A stretch of 64,000 bases of DNA. Source: Rhizophagus clarus. Taxonomy: Eukaryota; Glomeromycota; Glomeromycetes; Glomerales; Glomeraceae. The notes beneath the pieces were generated by a model, which made no database searches, was not told where the DNA came from, and saw only the letters and a list, made by a program, of their open reading frames with translations. Position 1 is the first letter of the stretch, and every line of letters starts with the position of its first letter. The DNA is taken from assembly GCA_015698045.1 (NCBI GenBank), contig BLAL01000210.1, positions 1 to 64,000 on the forward strand, in the 5' to 3' direction. The translations under genes were made by a program, and so were the position numbers. This document shows positions 12,405-24,798 of this stretch, one piece after another.

Positions 12405-13390
12405 CATTAAGCAGGTATGAAAATGGGATATACGCATATTTTTCATATTTTTTTTGGACTTTACCATATTTGTAAAGTCTACTGGTTCTGTAGGAGGGAT
12501 TGGTTATGTACTTTCTTTACAATAGGGTGTAGTTTGAGTCTTTCTTTGTTAGACTGTGGTATTACTTAAGGGAGTTAGAATGTATTCTCAAATGCTATGT
12601 TCAAATTGCTGAATATATTTGAAGCTTTCTTTTGTAATATTTGCTTAGTCCAGAGGAAAATGTTGTGAAATAGGGCTGGATATTTTATGGCATTTTCTGC
12701 CGCCAATTACTTTGTCCGGGGTGGCGTCAGTCGTAGCAACGTTAAAAATATTATCATTTTTATTTTTTCTCAAAATTCCGGAGATTACCTGCTCTAACCA
12801 TTATCCTAAGGTTATGTATTAAATTTAAAATTTAAATATATTTTATAAAGAGTATATTATATTAATCATAATTGTTTTTTTTATATTTTTTATTTTTTTA
12901 AATTTACCCTTAGCGATTGGATCCTACTTATGTATAGAATAAAAGGAATAAGATGTATTCACTCATCACATGAAAAGAAAAAAAAGAAAAAGGAAAATGT
13001 GACCCCCCTTTCGTTCTCCCTTCGGTTTTTGTTTCTTTTTCCTTTTATTTCTCTTTCTTTGTCTCCCTTTCTTTTTGTTTCATCTTTTTCCATCAATATT
13101 CTTTATCATTTCTTTTTGATCTTGTCTCCTTTTTTCTTTTCGCCTTTGTTTCGTTTCCATTTTGTTTTCATTATTTATCATATCTGACCCATCCACTCTA
13201 TCCACATTGAATATTACTTCACTTCTCAGGTATTGTTGTTCTGTTAGGTGTGCGCCTTAGTAGACGTTAGTAAACCTGTATGGTAAAAGCGTGATCAGAA
13301 ACTCTAGGGAGAAAACTAAAACTAAAACCCTAGAGTACTGCGTAAGGATCTGCTAGGAATCGGTACCTAATGTTGAACGGACACCTTTAT
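12405..13390. other. Unassigned stretch of more balanced base composition
   Basis: Parts of this interval (12430-12800 and 13200-13380) are less AT-rich than normal spacer here, and 12960-13190 on the plus strand is almost pure pyrimidine-rich sequence. A perfect hairpin, ctctaggg...ccctagag, sits at about 13303-13336. I find no frame with consistent splice sites and no tRNA or rRNA signature. It could be a decayed gene or a non-coding transcript; neither is demonstrated. Confidence 0.35.
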
Positions 13391-13499
13391 TTTCTTCTTT
13401 ATTTTCTTATTATTATTATTGATGTAAATTATTATTATTAATGTAAATTATTATTATAATGTAATAAATATAAAATCATTTTTTATGATGTAATTTATG

Positions 13500-13990
13500 A
13501 AATTACTATGATGTAGTTATGATATCAAATAAATGTTATAATACTTTAGCGATGTTAATTCAATATTAATATGATATTTCTATGATATAGTTATGATGTC
13601 GAGTAAATATGAAAATATTTTCGTAATATTAATTTGATGTTAATGTGATATCGCTACAATATAGTTACGATATCGAATAAATGTTATAATACTTTGCAAT
13701 GTTAATTCGATGTTAATATATTATCTTTACGATATAGTTACAATATCAAATAAATGTTATAATACTTTGGCAATGTTAATTCGATGTTAATATGTTATCT
13801 TTACGATATAGTTACGATATCAAATAAATGTTATAATACTTTTGCAATGCTAATTCGATGTTAATACGTTATTGCTACGATATAGTTACGATATCGAATA
13901 AATGTTATATACTTTGGCAATGTTAATTCGATGTTAATACGTTATTGCTATGATATAGTTACGATATCAAATAAATGTCGTATAGTGATC
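13500..13990 (+). repeat. Minisatellite of about 72-76 bp units
   Basis: Six or so tandem units carry 'gttacgatatcaaataaatg', 'ttataatactttggcaatg' and 'ttaattcgatgttaatacg'. The phrase 'atgttataat' recurs at 13681, 13753, 13829 and about 13902. Substitutions are mostly single-base. Flanking sequence (13400-13500, 13990-14120) is a more degenerate version of the same GATATC-rich theme as at 0.3-1.9 kb. Confidence 0.85.
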
Positions 13991-14149
13991 GCAGAGATAT
14001 CAAACTAATCAATATCGAATAAACATAGTTAAGACTAACTTAACGACGTCGATTCGATTTTTTGTTAAAATATCGTAATGATATCGTAATGACATCGTTA
14101 TGATATTTATTTAATATCGATTGTAAACTTCAAGTTTCAGCAAAGACTT

Positions 14150-14562
14150 GAACCTAAAAGAAACAGAAGAAACGTTATTATAACGTTCCTTATAAAAAAA
14201 AAGAAAAAGAAAAGAAAAAAAGAAAATTCATATAACATTTCTTACAAAAAAAAAAAATATTAAGTTTTGCATCTCTCTCACCGGATAGTTAACATAAAAC
14301 AACGTGACGATATCATTATGACACTAATATTATATTGAAACTTGTTAAAAATGTTGAATTGATGAACCTAAAAGAAACAGAAGAAACGTTATTATAACGT
14401 TTCTTACAAAAAAAAAGAAAAGAAAAAAAGAAAATTCATATATTCATATAAAAAAAAAAATATTAAGTTTCACATCTCTCTCACCGGATAGTTAACATAA
14501 AACAACGTGACGATATTGTTATGACACTAATATTATCTTAAAACTTGTTTAAAATGTTGAAT
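14150..14562 (+). repeat. Tandem duplication, units of about 210 bp
   Basis: The block beginning 'gaacctaaaagaaacagaag' at 14150 begins again at about 14363. Both copies hold an A-rich run, 'catctctctcaccggatag' and 'aacataaaacaacgtgacga', followed by 'cactaatattat'. A third, shorter piece of the same sequence lies at about 14636-14690, and a relative at 1055-1180. It belongs to the 3' flank of the Tnp2-like element family. Confidence 0.8.
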
Positions 14563-14689
14563 TGATAAGTTTCTGATTATGACGCAAGTTTCTGCGAAAT
14601 TAAAGATACGGTCGTGCCTGATAAATTACTTAGACATCTCTCTTTCCGAATGCTAATATAAAACAACGTGATGATATCATTATGACACT

Positions 14690-15430
14690 AGAACAATCGC
14701 ATTCCCAAGTATAAAAAAGAGGGGAAATAATACTATACCAAAACTTTCTTTGCGCACATTCCGAATTTCGTCCGAATTTCGTCGCAAATATTATTATACA
14801 CTACTATTAAAAAATTTTTCTTTTTTAAAAAAAAATAATAATAAATAGATAAATAAATAAAAAAATACATCCTGAATTTCTGTTATATTGTTAAAAAATA
14901 TTCTAAACAATATTTGCACAGCGAGAGCTAAAATTTGTAAAACAATTAATATTATTATAAATAACTTTTTGTTTCGTACCTGTCAAGGTGTCGAATAAAC
15001 TATTTTTCAATGTTGAGATTACGCCGGAATAAAAAATAGACGCGTATATGATTGTTAATATTATTAAGAAATATTTTAAATAGACTGACAATATTAAAAT
15101 GTAAGTTATTACAGTAAAATGTAGAGAATGGAGTAGAAATAACCGTCATGCGAATGTTTTAACAAACAAACAATGATTTTGATTGGATAATCAATACAAA
15201 GTCACGTTATCACGTGATAAGTAATGGACTGGTCACGATACCATAACGATATCAAAACGATATTGTTGCATTTATTTAATAAAAAAAAGATACTGTATCA
15301 TTTTGATATTGTTAAAACAATAATGAATTTAATGAGTAAACGTAGTATAAACTTATATGTATATTGTAAATTTATTAACATAATATTACTAATAAAGCTA
15401 TATAGCTGTAAAATAATAATTATTTTTTAT
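14690..15430. other. AT-rich flank of transposase copy 2
   Basis: No gene seen. The last part (about 15395-15455, 'agctgtaaaataataatt') matches the corresponding place downstream of copy 1 (2221-2280), so at least this end of the interval belongs to the repeated element. Confidence 0.45.
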
Positions 15431-18400
15431 TCACAAATCAATTTTCGTATCATAGACAAAGTGAACTTTCTGTATGTGGTCAATTATTGATATCGGGAAG
15501 ATTCTTCTCCAGCGAATGTCTTGGCTTGTCTGAATGTGAAAAAGAGGATATTTCAATACATTGTGAATTCTGTTAATATTGTCAAACCAATCAATTGTAA
15601 TAAAGGCATAATATTTATCATCATTGCCTTTGTATTTGAAGATCCCTTTTATAATCGCATAACATTCACCACTGTCTTCCTCGTGTATTGTTACGACGTC
15701 ACCAATATGAAGATGTACTTTGGAAAAGACGCCATCGCTTTCTTCCATAGTGTATGTCGCCAATTCATACCAGCTTATTTGAGAATATATAAGAGCTGAC
15801 TTTTGTCCAATGTCCATAAATGAAAGAAGCAGCTCAGATTTGAAATTTGGCAAATTTTTCATGATATTTTCACGATCCTGACGGGATAAGCTCCTCTTTA
15901 AGATAATATTTGTAATAAAATCCACTGGAGATGAAATCGCTATATAAAATAAAATTACATTAATAATTGCGGAAATATTATTATTATAAAATTGTAATAC
16001 AAACCTTCTTCATTTTCTTCCAGTTCTTGTTCATTTGATACCTTGTCTTCAGTAATATACCAATTAGTCAATAAATTTCTAAAATTTGAGGACATAGTAG
16101 CGAAACCTCTACAAGGTTGTGATAATCTTTGATCTGCGCCTCTATCTACTAAATGACGAATTGCAAAGAGCATAGTATACTGCTTTAACAAGTCTAGCTC
16201 GACATTCTTGCAATTTGTTCATGGTACCATTGCTTTAAAGATCTGATGCACCATCTTTTTGATACCAACTTGAGTGTTTATAAGAGTACCATAAGTCCTT
16301 GCATGCACCAGCAAGTGGATATTGATATGCAGGTTTGGTAAGTTAGCAAATTCAGGAAAAACCTAAAGCCACATTATTAAATAATATTTTATATATTGAT
16401 AAATAAAAAATAAAAAATTATATAAGAATTATGAATAATTGTACCTTTGGAAGAATTTTCATTTTTTCTTCAAGGCATTTTTGTAATTCGTCATACGAAT
16501 CTAATGTAAACTTGCTTTCAAAAACCATCCTCATTGTTTTTGCTACATATACCCAACAAGCAATTATTACATTTTTTGCCATGTTAATGCGTGATTCTTG
16601 AATTCGTCGTAGAATGCTTCTGGATTCATTTTCCTTTAAGCTTGATGTTTCTAAAAAACTATTAAGTATAAAAGGCATTATCATAGCGAGCCTAAGATAG
16701 TCAGACATCATGAAACTAGCATTGTGACTAATTGGATTTGGCAAACGAGACCATTTTTTTGGTTTCTCAAAGTTCTTCTAGGTTTTGATAAACTCGTCCT
16801 CTCCTTTTTGTGAAAATAATTCACACCTGTGGAAATCAAAAAGCTTTATTAAAAGATTTTGTTCGTTACATATCTAGCTAAAGTTAATTAAATTCAAAGA
16901 TCATACGTTAATTTAAGAAGTCATCCAATCTTTCCAGCAGTTGCATGATATACATCTTGAGATGTCTGTAGATGCCTTTCTCTTAGCAGCCTATCCAAAA
17001 TGCTAGGCCTTGTTCTTAGTCCAAACTCAGTACAAAGTCGTCTTTGCCTTGTGGTAGCAGGTTCGTTAAATATCTCTTTAAATTGATCGTCAGTGATGTG
17101 ATGATATCTTGATGTTGCTGGTACATTCTGAGAGAAGTTGGTAAGTGATTCTTGAGAGGCTGTATAAGTGCGGTAACCTTTATTGGCATTATGTCATAAT
17201 ACACCACACATGTCATTCCCTTGTGGTAAATCAGCAGTTACAACACCTAAACCGGCTATCACCCAAGCATCTTGGCCATTCACTTCCATTAATTTTCCTT
17301 GTTCGAATTCTTTCATTTCAGAAATAAATGGCAACATGAATTCATTGAAATTACCACTGAAAGGAACAAACCTGAGAACAAAGTGATTTTTGAGCAACTT
17401 TCTTTGACGGGCAGGCATATTTCCAAACTGCACATAAACACCTCCTAACGAATGATAAACATTCCTAAATGTTTCAAAATCATTGTAGTATATGTCCAAA
17501 AACAGCTTATAAACCGGAATTGTTGGAGATGGTGGCTGCCTTATGGAAATATATTTCGAAGGATGTTGATAAGAGAACGTTGCATCACGAATGTGCCAGT
17601 GTGTATGATATTTATAAAGTATTTTGGTAATTCGTTGTGTATCTGCAGCAACCTTTTCTGAAATTTGTGATATTGTTATTGTCAAGAATGGTTCATCTTG
17701 TAACCAAACTTCTCCGGAAAGAGAGCAATTTTGTCTTAATTCTCCCTTAAAAGTTCCAGGCAAGTCACTATAATCTAGAACTTTTTGGATTCTCAGCCGA
17801 TACTGTTGGTTCTCTTCATTTAATAATATCACTCTCAATCTGCCAAGTTTTCGCTCATTGTCGTAATAGTAAACAAAATTGCCGCATTGGTATATCTCTA
17901 TTATATACATATGAAAAAAGTGTTAGTCTCTTGTACTTTATTGCTTCGCCTCTCTACCATCAGCTTGCATTTAATAAATAATTACCCCCTGATATCATTA
18001 ATTGTTCTTGACCGAAAAGAGGTGACTCTACCCATAAGGTACCATGCCAGTACTCGGATTTTGTTTTTGAATCGACATCAGCACCAAAATACATTTCCTT
18101 TAATAGTGATGAGTTATTAAGAACATTTCAAATGATATCACTTATTGAAAGTTGATATGCCATCTTTGAATCCTTTAAAGTTAATGGTGTTTTTTTTGAT
18201 GAAATTGAGGTAGATTTTGCTGATATTGAGGGAAGAGGAAGATGCTCCCTTCATGCTCGAAATCTCCGAATATTCTTTACAATATGATCTCTATTAAATT
18301 CTGGTCTCATGATAATGTCAACAAGATCTTCATATGCATTTGTTGAAATATTATGCTTATAAATCCAACAAAATAAGGCAGCAGTAGTTAAATTTTAAAA

Positions 18401-19024
18401 ATATGGAGCAAAATCATCATCATAAGATGGTAATTTATCTTTAACCAATACTTCATCAACGAATAGCTTTTCTTCTGAGATATCAGAATCATGTCTTTCT
18501 TCATTATCTGATGACATTATTTCATATTCTTCATCATTTTCTAAGGACATTATATAATCACTTTCTGTTTCATTCTCTGATGATGTTGAAATCATGTTGG
18601 TATCACCTTCTTCATTATTGCTTCATTGTTCTAAATTATCATCATTATCATTTCATTGTTCTAAATGATCATTATCGCTTCGTTGTTCTAAATGATCATC
18701 ATTACTTCATTGTTCTAAATCATCACCATTATCGCTTCACTATTCTATATGATCATCATTGCTTAGTTATTCTAAATCATCACTATTATCGCTTCGCTGT
18801 TCTATATGATCATTATCGCTTCGTTGTTCTAAATCATCATCTCCGTTGCCATATTCATTATACTCTTCGCCACTAATATTATCATCTTCAAAATCTTTTT
18901 GTACCATTTTTTCATTGTCATCATTATCCGATAATAAAAATCTGTTGAGCAACCTTCTAAAATTATTACAGATACGAAAAGGTAATGTAGCAATATTCGC
19001 TTTTCGAGGTTTATTTCGTAACAT
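15431..19024 (-). pseudogene. CACTA/Plavaka (Tnp2-like) transposase, decayed copy 2
   Basis: The better preserved of two copies. From 19024 leftward: basic start, acidic repeats with LEQRSDNDH (18860-18620), a block with ALFCWIYKHNIS (18380), an intron near 17910-17990, and a BAH-like and Tnp2-like block at 17910-17194. That block holds GRLRVILLNEENQQYRLRIQ, HSLGGVYVQFGNMPARQRK, MLPFISEMKEFEQGK and VTADLPQGND. After a TGA come HNANKGYRT, then RERHLQTSQDVYHATAGKIG, helical blocks (16744-16418, 16191-15955) and a C-terminal BAH-like block (15925-15431) with VTIHEEDSGECYAIIKG. The likely role was cut-and-paste DNA transposition. Stops at 17194-17196 (TGA where Arg is expected), 16921-16923 (TGA for Arg) and 16778-16780 (TAG for Trp) break it. 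These are single transitions. Classification as CACTA/Plavaka is by resemblance of the middle block. Confidence 0.62.
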
Positions 19025-19129
19025 GGCTATGATAATAATTATAATAAGGAATAATAAAATGAGTAAATTTAAAAAATGTCCATGCGCGTTTGTGTATTTA
19101 ATTCATTAACTACTTTTATAATATTTTTA

Positions 19130-19990
19130 ATTGGAAATCATAGTATCGTGACCGCAGCACATAAATGGAAATTTTGGGTTAACAAATTTCTCATTAACAG
19201 AAATTTTGGGCAATGATCTGGTTACATGTAAAGAAATTTTGTATGAAATCGTGACCACAGGACATAAACGGAAATTTATAAACAGAAATTTATATTGAAA
19301 TTTCGAGCAAAAAAAATTGTCAATGGTTACATTAGTTCTTGAATCACAGTACATTAATGGAAATCTTGGAGAAAATGATCTAAAATTGACGTGTTAACAA
19401 CAGTTACATGCAAAGAAATTTTGTATGAATATCGTGTGTGACTCAGAACATAAACAGAAATTTAGATTACTAATTTCTTAAATTTTGGGAAAATCGATAT
19501 ACAAAGAAATTTTGTATGAATATTGTGACCGCAGAACATAAACAGAAATTTGAATTGATCAGAAATTTTCTTAATGGCTGCATTGGTTCTTTACTTACAA
19601 TGCATTAATGAAGTTTTGAGGCAATGATCTGAAGAGTTGACTTCTTTAACAGTTATATGTAAAGGAATTTATATGAATATTGTGACCGCAGGATATAAGC
19701 GGAAATTTAGATCATCAAATTTTGGGATAATTGATCAAAAAAAAAATTCGTTAATAGTTAGTTACATTAACTAATGAATTATATAATGAACAACATCGTA
19801 ACTATAGAAATTTGGGTTAACAAAGCTCTTGAATTTAGGATTGATGTTTTGATAATTACATGTAAAGAAATTTATATAGGCTGCTGGACATAACAAAAAT
19901 TGGTTAACAAAGCTTTTCTGAAAAATTGACATTACATTTTAAGAATATCGTGATCGCAGCACATTTAGACAAGACAAATGATCAGAAAAA
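19130..19990 (+). repeat. Tandem subrepeats, plus orientation (left arm of an inverted array)
   Basis: About seven degenerate units of roughly 100-125 bp carry phrases such as 'catgtaaagaaattttgtat', 'gaatattgtgaccgcagaac' and 'ataaacagaaatttgaattg'. The reverse complement of the same phrases fills 20.72-22.40 kb, so the two blocks form a large inverted repeat around a centre near 20.3 kb. No reading frame is supported. Confidence 0.75.
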
Positions 19991-20719
19991 AATTGTTAGC
20001 AATTTGTGTTCCAGTTTATATGAAATTTTGATTTTTATGATTTTAAATTATTACAATCAATTATTATGATAAAATCACTAGTTGTGAGCTTTACGGATAT
20101 ATACAATTATAAAATTACATAAGATTTATTTTTTTATTGAAATAAATTGAAAAGAAGGTGGATATAATATTGTGCGGTATTGTAATGAGATATTAATTTC
20201 ATATAATGGCAATATCAATTCTAACAAATAATTTTAAAATGTTAAATATTTCAAATTATCATAAAATATTAAAGAATCAAATGATCATACTTTTTTCACC
20301 ATCTGAGCCCAGTCTCCCATGGTCTTCGCTCGGTTGTTACAAGATGGACGTTTCCATTTCTTTTTAATGTTAGTCTGGAGAAGATCGTTTGATCAGGTTT
20401 ATTCTTTTATTAGATCGTCTAGCGAGATCAATATCATATTATCTATATATGAAAGAAACTATTTAAATATTATCATACGTTATTTAATGAATTAATATAC
20501 CAGATATTTTTTTTTTATACCTGTTTCTTCTCTACTAGGTTTGGAAGAGGACATTTTCTTTCTATCTTTTTTTTATTAGAAATCTAAAAACTCTGATCTG
20601 AGATGTGGTATTTTTATATGTAATCGATAAGATATGGACAGTCAAACTTTAAAAAAAATATTAATTGAATTCTTTAGAAAAAAAGCACAAAGTAAATTTT
20701 TTTATAATATTACGACTGT
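19991..20719. other. Centre of the inverted array
   Basis: AT-rich sequence between the two arms, with a less AT-rich patch at 20300-20420 ('ctgagcccagtctcccatgg', 'agatcgtttgatcagg'). No convincing gene or RNA structure is seen. Confidence 0.35.
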
Positions 20720-22403
20720 GATATCATGACTGCACTATATAAAAGGAAATTTGGGTCAACAACTTGAAAAGTTTTTTTTAAAACTTCATTACATAATTCC
20801 GAGATAGAGAACTAATGTAACAAATTCTGTCAATGCGCTGCAAATAAAAATCAATGTAACCATTAACAATTTTTTCTCCTGATCAATTATTGATCTAAAT
20901 TTCCATTTATTTATCGTGATCACGATATTTATGTCAAATTTTTCAGATCATTACCCTAGATTCCACCAATGTGCTGCAGATAAAGATTTTTTGCAGATAA
21001 AGAATCAACAGAACTGTTGACAAAATTTTTTTCCGATCAATTTTTTGATCTAAATTTCTGTTCATGTCCTGCGATCACCTTACATATAACCGCAATTTTT
21101 CCATTTCCCAAAATTTCATCAATTTACTTTACATTGCACTAATATTACACTGTTAAATATTTAATATAATATTTTTTCTATTAAGATTAAAAGAATAGTT
21201 AATAATTTATTATCAATCCTAATTATTAAAATAAATATATAATATATTAAACATATGAAAAAATGTACTCTATTTAAGTATTAGGACAGCATAATATAGT
21301 ACGTATAGTATAATTCTTCAACCCTGATTATGTAACCATTAACAAATTTTTCTCCTGATCAATTATTCTGAAAATCTGTTTATGTCCTGCGATCACGATA
21401 TTCACGTCAAATTTTTCAGATTACCCCTGAATTCTATCAATGCGCTGCAGATAAAAAATCAATGTAATCATTAACAATTTTTTTCTGATCAATTATTGAT
21501 CTAAATTTCTATTTATTTATTGCGACCACAATATTCATGCCAAATTTTTCAGATCATTACCCTAGATTCCACAAATGTGCTGCAGATAAAGATCTTTTGC
21601 AGATAAAGAATCAACAGAACTGTTGACAAAATTTTTTTCTGATCAATTTGTTGATCTAAATTTCTGTTCATGTTCTGCGATCACCTTACATGTAACCGCA
21701 ATTTTTCCATTTCCCAAAATTTCATCAATTTACTGTATACATTGCACTAATATTGTACTGTTAAATATTTAATATAATATTTTTTCTATTAAGATTAAAA
21801 GAATAGTTAATAATTTATTATCAATCCTAATTATTAAAATAATTATAAATATATAATATATTAAACATATGAAAAAATGTACTCTATTTAAGTATTAGGA
21901 CAGCATAGTAATATAATACGTACAGTATAATTCTTCAACCCTGATTATGTAAACATTAACAAATTTTTTCTCCTGATCAATTATTCCAAAAATCTGTTTA
22001 TGTCTTGCGATCACGATATTCATGTCAAATTTTTCAGATTACCCCTGAATTCTATCAATGCGCTGCAGATAAAAAATCAATGTAACCATTAATAATTTTT
22101 TCTGATCAATTATTGATCTAAATTTCTATTTATTTATTGCGACCATGATATTCATGTCAAATTTTTCAGATCATTACCCTAGATTCCACCAATGTGCTGC
22201 AAATAAAGATCTTTTGCAGATAAAGAATCAACAGAACTGTTGACAAAATTTTTCTGACCAATTTTTTGATCTAAATTTCTATTTATGTCCTGCGATCACC
22301 TTACATGTAACCGCAATTTTTTCATTGCCCAAAATTTCATCAATGTACTGTAAACATTGCATTAATATTGCATTGTTAAATATTTAATATAATATTTTTT
22401 CTA
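20720..22403 (-). repeat. Long tandem repeat, about three units of 605-615 bp (right arm of an inverted array)
   Basis: The phrase 'tttttctattaagattaaaa' at about 21174 recurs at about 21782, and its first half again at about 22397. The units therefore step by roughly 608 and 615 bp. Inside each unit are smaller repeats ('ctgcgatcacgatattcatg', 'tcagatcattaccctagatt', 'ccaatgtgctgcagataaag'). Orientation is opposite to the block at 19.13-19.99 kb. The third unit is broken off by the CACTAG-ended element at 22408. Confidence 0.8.
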
Positions 22404-22407
22404 TTTA

Positions 22408-24794
22408 CACTAGTCGAAAAAGGACAATTCAGCCTAAATTTGACCAGGTCGAATATAGGTCGAATGATGATCTAGCCTATGTCAAATTGAGGCCGATTTT
22501 TTTGACACATTTAGTGTGCTAATCGTCTCAAATTCAGAAAGAAAAATTTGACCTATATTAGGACATTTACATATTTATTCGACCTAAAAAAAAACTATAT
22601 TCGACTACTATATATAATCCGAATATTATTGATAAATAGGTCAAACTAGAGATTTTTTAAGGCTGAATAATAGTAGTTTTATTAACATTTATTTATAGCT
22701 ACATTTTATTAATAGTTACATATTATACATATAAAATTCTATCTAATATCTATCTATATATTATTATTCTCATCCATCCATCCGTCCGCCATTCATCTAC
22801 AACCACTATCTATTAAGACCCATGTGGCAAAGAAATGCGTTTATAGTTTAAAGCCAGACCAATTTTCTAAAAAAAAAATGGAAAGAAAAAAAATGTTAAC
22901 ATTTTTTAGGTAAAAACTGAAGGCTGTTGATGGTGGCCTAAGGTATACCTACATAGAGCTTTATGATCGCTTTTTTTGATACTATTCTCCTATGAAACTT
23001 TATCTGATTTCAGTGGAGCCGATTTTCTTATAAAAAGAAAAAAAAATGAATATTAGTATAATATTCGTTGAAATAATACGAAAAAATTAAAAAATATTTT
23101 TACCTGCAGGTATTCCATCAGAGACTTGAGAAATTATCTAAAAAAAATGATCAATGAGTAATGATCGTTAAAATAAAAGTGAAAAAAAAAATCACTTTTT
23201 TACTTACTAAAATCCAAGTCCAAACTTTCGAGATAATCACCACTGAATCACCTAAAAAAAAAGAAATAAAATAAACCGAACTGTCAGCAATAGTTTATTA
23301 AAATAAAAGCGAAAAGAAAAATTTGTTTCTTTCGTTTACTAATATCCAATCGATCCCAGGAGAAACTTGAAAACCGCCTAAAAAAAAAAGAAAAAAAAAG
23401 CGAATGTTAGCAATGTTCGTTAAATTACAAAAAAAAAATTATTTTTTTTTTTACTTTGCCGAATACTGCATCCAAATGTTCGAGAAACCAGTCATCTAAA
23501 AAAGAATAATAACGAAATGTTAATAATCATTGCGAAAAGAAACAAAAAAAGGACGTTTGTCTACTGGATTGCTTACTGAATTTCTACCGTCCAATTTCTC
23601 ACCGAGATCCTATGTATTTTCTATTCATACGCCAAGAATCCGAAGAACTAATCGCCTAAAAAAAAGAAAAAAAAAAAGAATTTAAGTATAGTTCCATTAA
23701 AGAAGGAACTAAAAAAATTAATTAAAAAAAGACAAGAATCTTACTGAAATTCTGAGTCTAAAGGTCAGTTTTCTATAGAAAGAAAGACAAACCGTAAGTT
23801 TTGTTAGAAAAAAAAAAGAAAATGATTAAAAAAAAATAAACTTAACCGTCGAAATTCCACGTAAGGTTCAGTTTCCTAAAAGAAAGAAAAATGAAACGTA
23901 AGTTACGTTAAGGAGTAATTAAAAGAAGCTCTTCGTGTCCAAAGGTCGGTCGTCTAAAAAAGAAAGAAAACTGAATATTAAGCGACGTTTCATTAAATCG
24001 AATAATACAAAAACCATTCCCCCTTCCCCTCTCACCGAAATGCTCCAAAGAGTCGAAAAGCCACAAAAAAAGAAACAACTCAACAAGTTACAGACGTCCG
24101 GATATCCCAAAGAGCCAACCAGTTGTCTACAAAAGAAAAAAATAAACTATTAACAAAGTTCGTTAAAAAATTAAAGAAAAATAAGTTTTTCCACCGAGTT
24201 CCAAGGAAGAGATCTGAGAGAACGCCTAAAAAAAAGAAAGAAAATGAACTGTTAGAAACCGTTTGTTAAATAAAAGTAATTGGGAGAAAAAAAGAAAAAC
24301 TTACTTGAATTTTCGTGTCTAAGAAGACCAAAATAATTACGTAAAAATCAGACGTTTCGTAAAGGTTTTTTTTTTAACAGAAGGTCGAGAGAAGTGGGAA
24401 AAGAGAAAGAGGGGAAAAGGGAAAGGGAAAGGAAAAGACGAAGAGAAGGAAAAAGACGAAAGAAAGGAGAAAGATAAAGGACAGGGAAGGACAAAAGGAT
24501 GTGAAAAACAAAAGAGAGGGGAGGACAAGGAAAAAGGGAATGGCGAAGGAAAAAAGGAAAGAGTTTCGTTAAAAGTTTAAAAAAAGCATAAAGATCTTTT
24601 TTTTAAACTTTGATTATATGACACGTAACGTGAGTTCACACGACACACAATTAATATTAGATTCAACTATGATTTAATAAAGGTCGAATATATGTATAAT
24701 CATTGATCATTACTAATTGTGGTCGAATAATTTTAATTTTAGTTGAATATAGGCCGAATTTCATTAAGGCCGAATATTCCTTTTTTAACTAGTG
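22408..24794. mobile_element. Non-autonomous TIR element with CACTAG ends (2.39 kb)
   Basis: The left end reads CACTAGTCGAAAAAGGACAA and the right end, reverse-complemented, reads CACTAGTTAAAAAAGGAATA; similarity continues through AATTCAGCC/ATTCGGCC. Both sides are bordered by TTTA (22404-22407, 24795-24798), a candidate 3-4 bp target duplication. Subterminal GGTCGAATA motifs occur repeatedly near both ends in both orientations, a habit of CACTA-superfamily elements. No transposase frame is present. The inside is instead an array of splice-site-bearing repeats (listed separately) and a purine-rich block at 24360-24560. If CACTA-like, it must be moved by a transposase supplied elsewhere, perhaps by relatives of the Tnp2-like genes at 2.3 and 15.4 kb, which is inference. 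Confidence 0.7.
22860..24340 (-). repeat. Array of about 10-12 exon-like modules with splice-site-like borders
   Basis: Read on the minus strand, roughly every 100-130 bp a pyrimidine tract (CTTTTTTTTTTAG and variants) is followed by 25-80 bp of more balanced sequence. Most modules then have a donor-like GTAAAC, GTAAGT, GTAAAA, GTAAGC or GTAAGA. Acceptor-like sites lie near plus positions 22870, 23138, 23250, 23374, 23496, 23655, 23774, 23876, 23954 and 24224. The clearest modules are at about 23140-23105, 23250-23210, 23374-23338 and 23655-23577. The intervening sequence repeatedly contains 'aacgaacattgctaac'-like text. The modules are degenerate relatives of one another and share no long reading frame. 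Confidence 0.6.
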
Positions 24795-24798
24795 TTTA

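Noticed and set aside
12930-13187. Plus-strand frame of 85 codons, mostly Phe, Ser and Leu
   Set aside because: Arises from a pyrimidine-rich tract and has no recognisable domain or splice partners; not a believable membrane protein.
23919-24153. Overlapping open frames on both strands (about 63 and 72 codons)
   Set aside because: They lie in the module array of a non-autonomous element, are rich in Lys/Ser from A-runs and match no family; better explained by the repeat.
24337-24528. Minus-strand frame rich in Ser, Phe and Pro
   Set aside because: Direct consequence of a purine-rich simple-sequence block; no start context or domain.
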